DNA of 64,000 nucleotides from Phallus indusiatus (lineage: Eukaryota > Basidiomycota > Agaricomycetes > Phallales > Phallaceae), in contig JAQFWX010000004.1 of assembly GCA_027605045.1 (NCBI GenBank), positions 2,986,683 through 3,050,682 of the forward strand, read 5' to 3'. Positions 42,746 to 53,891 of this stretch are shown here, piece after piece (position 1 is the first letter of the stretch; the number at the start of each line of letters is the position of its first letter). The notes beneath the pieces were generated by a model, which was not told the origin of the DNA, made no database searches, and saw only the letters and a program-made list of their open reading frames with translations. A program made the translations under genes and the position numbers.

Positions 42746-44479
42746 ATGGAAGAAGAAGTAGCTGCCCTTGTAAGTATTGCTCTTCAAATCCGATCTAGTC
42801 AGGATTTTGCTGATGGCGGTCGATAACGATTTGATTGATACATAGGTCATTGATAACGGTTCGGGCATGTGCAAGGCCGGCTGTGAGTGCTCTTTCTTGG
42901 TGCTTCGTGGCAGTGTGAATCTGATGTTTCGAAAATCCAGTTGCAGGTAAATAAAGCAAGTTGACATGCGCCAATAACTTCTTATTCAATCTCTCGTAGG
43001 AGACGACGCCCCTCGTGCTGTTTTCCCGTATGTTGGATTTTTACGCGTTGTGAACTAGAACACTCAGTTAATCCTTACCACAGGTCCATTGTCGGGCGCC
43101 CTCGTCACACAGGTGTAATGGTTGGTATGGGCCAGAAGGATTCGTATGTGGGGTACGTTCACTTTTCCCGTAGTCCATATGAAGAAGGGATACCGATATA
43201 CGTCCTTTCATTTGTGATCAGAGACGAAGCTCAATCCAAGCGTGGTGTTCTCCAGCTCAAATATCCTATCGAGCACGGAATTGTTACCAACTGGGATGAC
43301 ATGGAGAAGATCTGGCATCACACATTTTATAACGAATTGCGTGTTGCCCCCGAAGAGCATCCTGTCTTACTCACTGAAGCTCCCTTGAACCCCAAAGCGA
43401 ACAGAGAGAAGATGACGCAAATTATGTTTGAGACATTTAATGCTCCAGCTTTCTACGTTGCTATCCAGGCCGTCCTCTCGTTGTATGCGTCCGGTCGTAC
43501 GACTGGTATCGTACTGGATTCCGGTGATGGTGTTACCCACACTGTACCAATCTACGAGGGTTTCGCTCTCCCCCATGCAATTTTGCGACTTGACCTTGCC
43601 GGGCGTGACTTGACAGATTACATGACCAAGATTCTCACCGAACGTGGTTACCATTTCACCACCTCTGCTGAGAAAGAAATCGTCCGTGATATCAAGGAGA
43701 AGTTATGTTACGTTGCTTTGGATTTCGAGCAAGAAATGCAGGTGGCTTCGCAGAGTTCCCAAGTGGAAAAATCTTACGAGTTACCCGACGGACAAGTCAT
43801 TTCCATTGGTAATGAACGGTAAGTTGTATAGAATCTTGTTGAACATGAAACTAAATATCGCTCCACAAAAGTTTCCGTTGTCCCGAAGCTTTGTTCCAAC
43901 CTTCTTTCCTTGGCCTTGAAGCTTCCGGGATCCACGAAACATGGTAAAGTTCATCCGTTATAACCCGCGAAAAAAATCAGCGCCTTAGCGAATGATATAT
44001 AGTTACAACTCGGTGCACAGATGTGATCTTGACATTCGACGTGACTTGTACGGAAACGTCGTTTTGTCCGGAGGTACAACCATGTACGCGGGTATTGCGG
44101 ATCGTATGCAAAAGGAAATTTCAACTTTGGCTCCCGGCAGTGTTAAGGTACGTTTATACATCCTTTCAACTCGAATCTGTTCATTTTTTTTTTTCTAACG
44201 AAATGAAATTACAAATAGGTTAAGATAGTCGCACCTCCTGAACGTAAATACTCTGTTTGGATTGGTGGATCTATTTTGGGTACGTATCCAAGGCTGCGCG
44301 TCTGTTTTAGACACTGATTATGCCGACTTTCTACAGCCTCCTTGAGCACCTTCCAAAACTTGTGGTGCTCTAAACAAGAATACGACGAATCCGGACCTGG
44401 TATTGTACACCGCAGTATGTGTCTGTTATTCTCTTAATGCCGCTAATTGCTCAAGCCTGCTTTCCCAGAATGCTTCTAA
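42746..44479 (+). CDS. ACT1: actin, copy 1
   Basis: Eleven exons (42746-42769, 42846-42882, 42941-42946, 43000-43027, 43084-43152, 43222-43818, 43872-43943, 44003-44147, 44219-44279, 44337-44414, 44469-44479) give 375 residues, the canonical actin length. Landmarks are [20 protein letters not shown], the phosphate loop DSGDGVTH and the C-terminus VHRKCF. The third exon is only TTGCAG. Actin polymerises for hyphal tip growth, endocytosis and cytokinesis. Small departures from typical actin include [12 protein letters not shown]. The exon-10 donor follows the His-Arg codons, and the last exon adds KCF. Confidence 0.97.
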
Positions 44480-45044
44480 GTCTGCAAAAAAATCAATAGG
44501 CGGTGTGGAAACGCTTAAGTTAATTACGGCGGAATGTCAATTCAAGGGTGATGGACAACTCTCTTGACTTGATTTTCGTTTTGTTTCACATCGCTTTATC
44601 GTATTTTTGCTCTTCGCGGGCGTTCCTGGTTGGTATTTACCTTTAATCTTTGTTTCCCTTTTCCTTTTTCTCCTCTCGTTATTAAGATTTGAGTATAGTA
44701 TATATATATATGATACGAGTGAATCCAAATGAAATTAGATTGTGAAGCTTTGATTATTTACATAAAGACGCTGGGATCGTTTAAGATTCGACTCGCTCGT
44801 AATCCAAATTTACCCAAAGGTGTATCATCGATGAAATTAGTCCAGCATTGACGTTGAACCCTATGACACGAACAGATGAAGTAGCGATACATGCGGTATA
44901 AGATACGATAAAATTCCGTTGCTACGCTAAAGTCCATCCATGCAGCTAGCACGTTTTGGTGTTATAATACGTTATAATAGTTGAGTATAAGTACGGGAAT
45001 TGAGTGAGAACTTGTAATCTGGGTGTTCTGTTTTATTCGCGATT
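44480..45044. other. intergenic between the two actin genes
   Basis: 565 bp holding the 3' end of actin-1 and the promoter of actin-2. An AT repeat (TATATATATATA, near 44699-44711) is present. No ORF is supported. Confidence 0.6.
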
Positions 45045-46705
45045 ATGTCTGACGATGAGGTTACTGCAGTTGTAAGTGTCCTTGCACTAATAGTTCACGA
45101 AGTCGATTAACCCAGAGTTCTCCTATAAGGTCATAGATAATGGAAGCGGGACGTGTAAAGCTGGATGTAGGTTCATTCGAATCGCTTGCGTATTAGTGAG
45201 AACATTAATTCTTTGATTATTATTAGTTGCAGGTACTGTGAAGCCGGTTGAATGATCCTCTTTTCTTCAACAACCATTAACGGGGGTTACAGGAGACGAT
45301 GCTCCTCGTGCTGTCTTCCCGTAAGTCGAAGAGTTATAGCGATATTCTCCTTAAAAAAATAACCTTTTTCAGGTCGATTGTGGGAAAACCTCGACATACA
45401 GGGGTGATGTTGGGTATGGGACAGAAGGATTCATATGTCGGGTAGGCATTCGATGAATATATGTATATGGGAGGGTGAAATGACAGTATATGGCCTAAAT
45501 TTAGGGATGAAGCACAATCCAAACGTGGCGTTCTTTCGCTCAAATACCCTATCGCACACGGGATAGTGACCAACTGGGATGACATGGAAAAAATCTGGCA
45601 CCATACGTTTTATAATGAACTACGTGTGGCATCGGAAGAACATCCAGTGCTCTTAACAGAAGCGCCCCTAAATCCTAAAGTGAACCGAGAGAAAATGACA
45701 CAAATCATGTTCGAGACATTCAACGTGCCCGCCGCATACATCGCAATTCAAGCCGTATTATCGTTATACGCATCCGGCCGAACAACCGGAATCGTGTTAG
45801 ATTCTGGGGATGGAGTTACGCATACGGTTCCAATTTATGAGGGATTCTCATTAAAGCATGCGATTAAAAGAGTGGATATCGCAGGAAGAGATTTGACGGA
45901 GTACATGGTCAAACTTTTATCGGAAAGGGGGTATCGGTTTGTGAGCAGCGCGGAGAGAGAGATTGTCAGAGATGTAAAAGAGAAATTAGGATATGTTGCC
46001 TATGATTTCGAAAAGGAGATGGCGAATTCGAAGAACTCTACAAAAGTGGAGAAGGCATATGAGCTTCCAGATGGACGAATGATCACTGTTGGAAATGAAA
46101 GGTGCGTTATAGAAGAACGAATTACTGTCTGAACAAAGAAGAAGCGATCTCTTGTTAGATTCCGAGTATCAGAAGTATTGTTCAATCCGTCGTTCATTGG
46201 CAGCGAAACAGCTGGGATACACGAGACAGTGTGAGCAGAATCGATATAGCTGATAAAAGTGTCGTGATTCTTATGATGACTTTTTCAGACACAATTCGAT
46301 CCATAAATGTGATATCGACATCCGACGTGACTTGTATAGCAATATCGTCCTGTCCGGCGGAACGACCATGTTCCCTGGTATGAGTGATAGAATGCAAAAG
46401 GAACTATCTGCTCTGGCGTACAGTGGAGTGAAGATCAGGATTGCTGCTCCTCCCGAAAGAAAGTATTCTGTTTGGATCGGAGGATCTATATTGGGTGAGT
46501 ACATATGATAAATACACACTCTTCTAAGTCTCAAGCTTAATTTATCTCCCCGTGTTAGCATCCCTGACGACATTCCAAAACATGTGGTGCACTAAACAAG
46601 AATATGACGAGTCTGGTGCTGGCATTATTCACCGAAGTGAGTATACATTTGCAAAACGAAGAAACCAAATTTTACTTACGGGGGTAATACATAGAATGCT
46701 TGTGA
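45045..46705 (+). CDS. actin, copy 2 (divergent)
   Basis: Ten exons (45045-45071, 45130-45166, 45227-45232, 45293-45320, 45373-45441, 45505-46101, 46159-46230, 46289-46494, 46559-46636, 46695-46705) give 376 residues beginning [20 protein letters not shown]. It keeps the six-base TTGCAG exon and nearly all intron positions of copy 1, but lacks the intron after the SGVK codons. It is more diverged: [31 protein letters not shown] and a C-terminus of KCL rather than KCF. Tandem duplication is clear. The changes suggest a specialised or less constrained actin. Confidence 0.95.
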
Positions 46706-46889
46706 GACATCACTTGTATAATTTGATATCGATGTACCTTATTGTTCAAAAATGGATAATAATAATGGCTCCTTGCCTGTGTGAAAATCGGTGAACAAGG
46801 TGAAAGTGAGCGGAATCGCCCGCCGCCGAGTGAATTCCATTTACGGGCGCTAATCGTCCTTGGAAGTACGCTTCAAAAATACCGTAATC

Positions 46890-47363
46890 ATGACGGGAAC
46901 AACGACGACATCGACGACTGCGTCACAAGAGGAGATGAAAGCCAATCGTCTGCCATTGGGTTACAGAGACCAATGTTCCGCGTATGTTAACCTCTCAAAG
47001 TTTGCGCGTGGAGAAAACTTATAAATTGTTTGATACCAGGTTGTTGATACCCCTCAATAAGTGCCGTCGCAAAGAATTTTACCTACCCTGGCATTGTGAG
47101 CATGAAAAGTGAGTTACTTATGCAGTGGTGTATGCTTTTATGCTGAGTAATAATGATGCGTAGGCACGAGTACGAGCAGTAAGTGCAGTGTGTTTCAATT
47201 CGCTTTGTTTCTTGTTCTAATATAGTATGGGTCCATCAAAAGATGTCAATACTTTGAGTGAGTCTATTGCATACTCTCTCTTGTTGTCGTCCTTATACTT
47301 TCTAGTTTCGTCCGAAGAACGAAAGAGCTCTCGAAAAGACGGAAAGAAGAATTGGAAGAGTAA
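46890..47363 (+). CDS. NADH:ubiquinone oxidoreductase subunit NDUFB7 (B18)
   Basis: Five exons (46890-46981, 47040-47108, 47164-47178, 47243-47257, 47306-47363) give 82 residues. The core reads GYRDQCSALLIPLNKCRRKE, FYLPWHCEHEKHEYEQCQY and then FVRRTKELSKRRKEELEE. Two C-x9-C pairs (RDQC...NKC and HC...EQC) are visible, as needed for oxidative folding in the mitochondrial intermembrane space, where this complex I accessory subunit sits. Exons 3 and 4 are 15 nt each. The start was chosen as the first ATG (MTGTTTTSTTASQEE). Confidence 0.9.
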
Positions 47364-47486
47364 AATATTATAAACTTGACGTAATAGTACAAATCAACTC
47401 GTCAATAAATATAATATAATAACCGTTGGGATCTCTTTCCCCCTTCCAGTCTACAAGTTTTTTTTTTACAGAGAATCTATAGATTA

Positions 47487-48080
47487 TTAATACCATCTGG
47501 TTCCACTACTCCAAATGACGTCTCTTCCGACTGCTTCTCCCATGTTCTTCTGCCTGAGAGATGATAAGGCATAGGCATATCGTAAAACCGATAATGCGTA
47601 ATTTTGAGAGGGTGATGTACGTGGGAAGCGCCACGACGATGGTGGACTTTGGGCATGTTGCTGGGAGTGGGCAGCGTGTAAAAGAAGGGCCTTTGGACGG
47701 GGCACTGTACTTGTTGTACTCAGTGTTGCTTGTGGGATTTTGGTTGGATAATAAGCTCTGCGCCCGCTGTGTGAGCTGACGAATGAAGATGCAGAGGACT
47801 CTTCGCTATCTGATTCAGAGTCTGAGTATGATGATGTGTCTTGATCGTCTTCTGCCAGATGGTCGTGCTGACTTTGCTCGTACAACTCTTCGAAGGGATT
47901 TTCCTCGATTGGGTGAAGCTTTCCCGATAGGGAATAAGAGAGTAGAAGAGTGGACTGCAACTGCGATGTTGAGGATGATGGTTGCGGTAATAGTGATGAT
48001 GAAGACCACGATGATGCCGACGACGATGATGATGATGGTGTCGAGGACGACGACAATGATGAGAAAGACGAAAATCTCAT
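47487..48080 (-). CDS. serine-rich hypothetical protein
   Basis: An intronless ORF of 197 codons. The first 40 residues are nearly all serine with some proline. Then come an acidic segment with SYSDSESDSEESSASS, a TYPTKIPQ-like linker (RRAYYPTKIPQATLS) and a C-terminus with SVLRYAYALSSLRQKN and SSGTRWY. No domain is recognised. It converges with NDUFB7 across about 120 bp. The low-complexity start makes the beginning of the real protein uncertain; a spurious ORF is possible. Confidence 0.45.
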   Translation of the reverse strand: MRFSSFSSLSSSSTPSSSSSSASSWSSSSLLPQPSSSTSQLQSTLLLSYSLSGKLHPIEENPFEELYEQSQHDHLAEDDQDTSSYSDSESDSEESSASSFVSSHSGRRAYYPTKIPQATLSTTSTVPRPKALLLHAAHSQQHAQSPPSSWRFPRTSPSQNYALSVLRYAYALSSLRQKNMGEAVGRDVIWSSGTRWY

Positions 48081-50309
48081 GGTAGGGAAGAGAGGTAGAG
48101 ATGATTGTGAGGCCAGGAGGGAGCTTGGGAGAGGAAAGAAAGAATGGAAGCGAGGAATTTATGCATTTGTTGCGTACGTATTGAAATTGTATTGTGCTTT
48201 CAAATTTGTTCGGAGCTACAGTAATCGCTGTCCATAAATTCCTAAAATGGATATCATTATTGAGGACCGAGACAGGGTCGCCTTAGCGCTTAGGATTAGT
48301 GTATGTAAGTAGATGTAAGTAGTATAAAGGAGCAGTACGGTCCACCAGAAACACGACAGCCGAGCTTAATTTGTGCTTGTCGGAATGAAAACATGATAAG
48401 AAGAGCGGGGACTCGAAGCAAGCAACAAAAAGAATTCTCGAGCGGAGGACTTTTGAGAACTGGAATGGAGGAATTGTTGCGTGCGCGGAGTTGGCGCGGA
48501 GGACAAAATCGACAGTCAAAAAATGGATTACGTAAGGCTTGGCCCTCTCTGTCTCTTCGCATTATAAACTCTAAAACTGGCATAGACCCACCGGGACGAG
48601 TAAAACCGACGCGATGGCTGTGCGAGTTCAAGAGTTACATACTAGTATTCCGCTTCACAAGGTCCATCGTCGGAAAGAACGACGGGATTCTCTCGACACC
48701 GTTTTTTTTACATAATCTCTCTTCTCTTTCTTTTTTTGTTTTCCGTTTACGGCCAAATATGTGAACGTCTAGACATCTTGTGATTCACAAGTCGTCCCGA
48801 CTCGAAAATGATTTATCAGCTTGACGCAATGGCGCGGAAACAAGTTGAACCGGCCTTCTACCTCGTCATCGATAAAGATTAATGAACGACTGGGAGTGAG
48901 GAGGCACTGGAGTGCGCCATGGCTACAATGTACAGCTCAGAATTCAACGAACTACCTGGGTGCGACGTGAACTCGACAGTGTACTGGAAAGGGTATGTGT
49001 ACGCGCTTCACAGGCATGGTATATGTACTAGTGACATGATGAAAGGTTTTTGGGCTGCTCATATACTACACATATATTGTACATGCGATGTATGCACGGT
49101 CATCGACTTGGACTTCTCTTTTTCCATGGCATGCTTCCTAAAGTTTGCCGCCATTGATTTCTTTTTTTTTTCAGATCAACAATTCGCTTGTCTTGACAGT
49201 AGCAATGCGGGCGAGGGCTAATCCACTAGGGTTTGTTTACTATATATATATATCGCGAGTCTTCTGCGCATTCCGTTTGATGCTTGTTGCTTTTTTTTTT
49301 GAAATGAATGACTGACGCCGTCGCCTATAATTATTCCGTGCCGCCAGACTTAATTGGTGTATGATGATCTTGTGCAGAGACATATATACATAAGAATATA
49401 TTTTCATTCCTGGAGGAGATGAGCGTTTATCAAATGCATATTCTCACTGTGTGGCCAAAGACTCTCGACCTTACTCGGAGCGCGCGCGCGCTGGGTTAGG
49501 CACGATGGCCGTGAGGAGACGGAATGTTGCAATTGGGGCGTGCGAGGGAGAGTTCTAAAGGGTTAGAGATATGCCAGGGAGAGGACTGTGGACTGGATAT
49601 TATTTCCCACAAAGCCTGGAATAATGTAATGTATGTACGTTGTTATGTGCCCAACAGATTCTTCCCGATCCAATTTCGCGTGCTGCTTGCTGGCTAATCG
49701 GACACTGGGTAAATCCATCCCACAAGTGCCAAATTCCAAATTCTTCCTTGAACCCAAACCGAAATAAGCATGCTGTCCAGTGCAGATTACCGCGTGTGTG
49801 TGCACTCATGCACTCATGTCAAAGCCCTGTCAAAGCCATAGCAAGCCATTGGCAAACAAGTCCCTAGTCCCATAGAGTATTCCCGCGCCACGTGTCTGCG
49901 GCATGACGTCGCGCCGACCCGCCGCCCACAGACGCCCATGACCCGCGCCGGGATTCCCGCCCTTTGCCAGTCCCTTTTAACTCCTCCTCCCCAGTGCGTG
50001 GCGTTGGCAGGCCATTTTTTTTCATTTTTCCCACGCTCCTCGTGTCTTCAGCGCCCTCTTGTCGTGTGTCGTGTGGGTCCCCTAATAGCCATTAGCCATT
50101 AGTAGCAGGGAATCCCAGTCTCTCTCTCTTATTTGTCACTTTTTTGTCTCTCCCTCTCTTCTTCCCTCTCCCTTCCTTCCTCTCTCTCTCCCACGACGAC
50201 GGCGACGACAACGACAACGGCGACGACCATCACCCACCCGACAACGGAGACAACGGCAATAACGACGAGACGCTGACCACATACATCACGACGGACTGAA
50301 AAAATATAA
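48081..50309. other. long intergenic region and upstream region of the zinc-finger gene
   Basis: A possible two-exon mini-gene of 39 codons (48919-48991 spliced to about 49174-49222, MATMYSSEFNELPGCDV...) has acceptable GT/AG signals but no homology I recognise; it may be an upstream ORF or chance. A GC dinucleotide run lies at 49480-49491. No other gene is supported over about 2.2 kb. Confidence 0.45.
50112..50192 (+). promoter_or_regulatory. pyrimidine-rich tract upstream of the zinc-finger gene
   Basis: About 80 bp of nearly pure C/T (TCTCTCTCTCTTATTTGTC, TTCTTCCCTCTCCCTTCC) followed by CGACGACGG repeats, ending about 115 bp before the ATG at 50310. Such CT tracts commonly mark transcription start regions in fungi. 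The CGACGA repeat probably lies in the 5' leader. Confidence 0.6.
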
Positions 50310-53300
50310 ATGGCGCATAATCTGCAACCTCCATCGTCCTCTTCATCCTCCCCCCAGCTCACTCCGTCAACTGCAACTTCCAGCGCCGCTACTCTAGCTT
50401 CTCTTCTCACCGCTGCTCTCGACGATGTTGAAAGATTAAAGCAGGAAGTCGATGCCCAGACCAAGCGCGCTGTTTGTGCCGAAACCTTACTCCGCTCCCT
50501 TGTCATTGAAGATCCTTCTCCTACAACCACCGCCGGGACCACAACAACGACAACGGCTGGTACTACCACTTCCAATAATTCCAATTCAAATGCCACGGCC
50601 TTGGCAGCAGCCTCAACAACTCCGGCATCTTCTAATCCCGGTGCCGTCAACGACCCGTCCTCCAAGGATGGTGGTACCGGTCCTGCTGCTCCATCACACT
50701 CTCTGACTCCCGCTGCCCTTACCGCACTCATGTCCGCGGAATCTCGCGCATCAGCAGCCGAAGCCCGTCTCTCCGCCTTTCTCGACTCCTGGTCAGAGCT
50801 TCTTCGCGTAGAAGCCAAAGGCAGCGACGAACGCAGAAGACTCGAAGAGAGAATCGCCGATGAGCGTAGAAGAGTCATCATGTCTTTTGAAGGCTCCTCT
50901 TCCTCCTCATCGTCGTCGTCAGCGGCGGCAATGTCCAGTTTCGGTCGCAGATCTCCACCAGCCTATGCTCTACTTCGCACTGAATCGGCTCCGCTTACAT
51001 TTTCATCTTCATCACCGTTTTCATCATCATCATCATCACGTTTGGGTCCCCTTCGTCCAGCTGCTTCCCTTGCCCATCATTCCTCATATTCCCAGCATGC
51101 TTCATATCCTTTCCAGATCAACGGTCTCAATTCATCAGGTAAATACCACTCTACAAATTAACTCACGCCCTTTCTTTTTCTAAATCTATCCTGCCATTTA
51201 AAGCTATAAACCCACCACCACCATCATCATCTGCTCACGCTCCACATGCCCGAATAAGACCACGTACGACATCAGATGCATCCCAACCACCTGCAAAAAG
51301 ACTTCGAGCGGGTAGTGCCAGTTCTGCTCAGGCAAGTACCTTACGCATATATATGCGTGCCTGCCTCAACTCTTTTTCTAGATACACTCAGGATCAGGTT
51401 CCTCATATTACCCACAGCCTGCCCATACCACCACTCCTTCAACCCGTATTTCCCCATATCCATATCAGCAACAACAACAACAACAGCCGACTCCATCCCA
51501 AAATACCTCTCGATCGCAGCATTTGCATCCTTCTCAAAATACCTATCCCAATCACCAACAACAACAACAACCCTCGCGTTCTCGTGTATCGCATTCCCCA
51601 GCCAATCTTAATGCATCTAATCGACATCCATCACAGCAACCCCAACAGCAACAGCCACAACAACACCAACAACAAGATCAGCAGTCTCAAAAAGGGCACG
51701 TCAATCGCTATCCTGAACATGCCGATCAGGACGATGACGGTGCCGCTTTAGAAGGAGCGTCCGCAGATGAAAACAGACGGGGCGGTGGTCCTGTCGACAC
51801 TGCCCACGGTCGTTCCGCCAAATCGAAAGCCTCTACGCGAAAATCCGCATCATCATCGTCGACTAATCGTTACCGAGGTGATGGACATTCCCATCCACAC
51901 CAACACAATAATAATAACAATAATAACACTGGTGCTCGTGATCGTGAAATTTCAGATCTGGATAACGAATTGGTTGGTATAATTGACGATGCTACTCCCT
52001 CTTCTCACCATTATCATCACTCTCAGTCTCACCCGCAATACCCGCAACATCATCAGCAGCAACAACAACAGCAACACCACCACCGTAATCAAGTAGAGCA
52101 TGACGATGAATTAGACCAAGAGGATGCATCGGCCATGCTTGTAGACGAATTACTCGATGCTCCACCCTCCCCTCATCATCATCATCATCATCACCATAAC
52201 CATCATAATCACCACCATCAGCATCGGTCCAATTTAAGCCGACCTCCAGATTTTGAGGTACTGCCACCGGATGAAGAGGTAGATGCCGAAGGAGAAGAGG
52301 ATGAGCTCAGTAACGCCTCAATTGATGATCTGCTCCTGGAAGTAGCCGGTGCCGGTGCTGGTGCTGCGCCAGGTGTAGCCGGAAGCGTGAATGCGTCGTC
52401 GTCGTCCGCAGGAGGAGGAGGAGGAGGAGGAGGGAGAGGAGGATCAGGAGAACGAAGTGACACCGGTGCTCCCGTCACGGGGGATAAACCTCCTGCTAAG
52501 ACACGAGCGAATCCAAATTCCACAAAACCGTTTGTATCAGTTGCAAGACTTACTCAGTCGCAGTCGCAGTCTCAACTGGGACCATCTCGTCAGAAGCAGC
52601 CCTTGAAACAGCATTTATCTACCTCTTCTGCTTTAGGAGGGGATAATAACAACAATAGTAGCACCACTGGAGGAGGAGGAGGAACCGGTTCTCATTCTCC
52701 TGTATTACATTCTCAGTCAAGCGGATTGCTACCATCGTCAGGAGGATTGACATCCTCAAATTCGCTTGGAGGTCTTACACCCTCTCTGACCCTCACATCT
52801 TCCCATCTTTTCAAAGCAGCTGGACTCCCGCCCGGCGGCTATCCTCAGTTCAATGCTCAAGGTGAAAGGCTATGTCGTCAATGCGGGCAACCAGGACGTT
52901 ACAAAGATGGTAAATGCGTTGAAAAGTGGGGTCCTGGGCCAGAAGGTCCCGGAACCGTCTGTGACAGGTTAGTAATACTCGCACTCAGTTTTGCTCTTCA
53001 TTCATGTATTAACTTAACTACGTCACAGATGCCGCAAAAAAATGAAACGAGTCGAACGACGAGGCGACGCAAATGCAACGATGCTCGCTCAAGCGCAGGC
53101 GCAGGCCCGAGCCGAAGCCCAGCAACAAGCTCAAGCTCAACAAGCACAAGCACAAGCAGCTTCGGGTCATTCTCAGAACAACGGGTCACTTTCTGCTCAG
53201 AACAGTCTTGTCAGTGTTACGGGAAGAGGAGAGAAAACCAATTCCAAGTCCACCAGTGTCAGTGCCAATTCACGTTCTCCGCATGTTTCACCCCGTATCG

Positions 53301-53491
53301 ACAAGGAGAAGGAAAAGGAAAAGGTCAAGGAAGAAAGCGGTTCTGCTTCTGCTACTGCTGCTGCTACTGTTGCCACTGCTTCTACCGCTCCTGCTTCTGC
53401 CGCTGCCGCTGTCGCCGGTGGTACCGGGAATGGATCTCCCACAGATGCGTCGACTGACATGTCCACCGACGAATTCAAGTCGATCATGTAG
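50310..53491 (+). CDS. large Gln/His-rich protein with a GATA-like zinc finger
   Basis: Four exons (50310-51138, 51204-51331, 51382-52967, 53029-53491) give 1001 residues. A short coiled coil lies near residues 30-55 (LDDVERLKQEVDAQTKR). The middle is low-complexity: poly-Q, poly-H/N and GGGGG runs. Near residue 817 a zinc-finger-like block reads CRQCGQPGRYKDGKC, then WGPGPEGPGTVCDRCRKKMK, i.e. CX2C-X25-CX2C plus an internal Cys, followed by a basic RKKMKRVERRGD. This resembles GATA-type fingers but with a longer spacer. The protein is probably a nuclear transcription regulator (inferred). Intron 2 begins with GC (CAG|GCAAGT). Confidence 0.85.
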
Positions 53492-53891
53492 TAATAGGTC
53501 GAAAATCCTGTGTACTTCATCGTTATTATTATTATTGGCTATTTTTTCTTCCTTTTCCATTCCTTTTTTCTTTTATAATTTAATGTCAAAATGTTGTTGT
53601 ACATATATATACACACGATCTGCTGTTTTTTTTTGTTGTACTTGACCGCAATACTTTTACCTCCAGGTTGCATAGCTAAATCACGCTGCTCTTTCGGTGA
53701 TCTCAGACTGTGGGAACCGTTCTGTCATCACATTCTGACCCGGAGGCAATGGCGAGCACTGGAATTTCAATTTGAATGATTTCATTCAACACCGGAGTTG
53801 TTCTGCCCTCTTGAATGTTTCTTTTTAAAAAGGAGTTTGCTTTAACTGGATCTGCATCTTTTCCACCCACCACGTAGTAACACACGCACGT
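53492..53891. other. intergenic between the zinc-finger gene and RGP1
   Basis: About 400 bp with T-rich 3' UTR-like sequence (53528-53640). I see no RNA gene or ORF that I can support. Confidence 0.6.

Noticed and set aside
47783..48237. Plus-strand ORFs with Met-rich and Asp-rich runs
   Set aside because: They are shadows of the serine-rich minus-strand ORF; TCA/ATC repeats translate to Met or Asp runs on the other strand.
50129..50881. 250-codon minus-strand ORF opposite the zinc-finger gene
   Set aside because: It overlaps the first exon of a spliced gene whose frame is confirmed downstream, and consists of Val/Ala-rich antisense of low-complexity codons.
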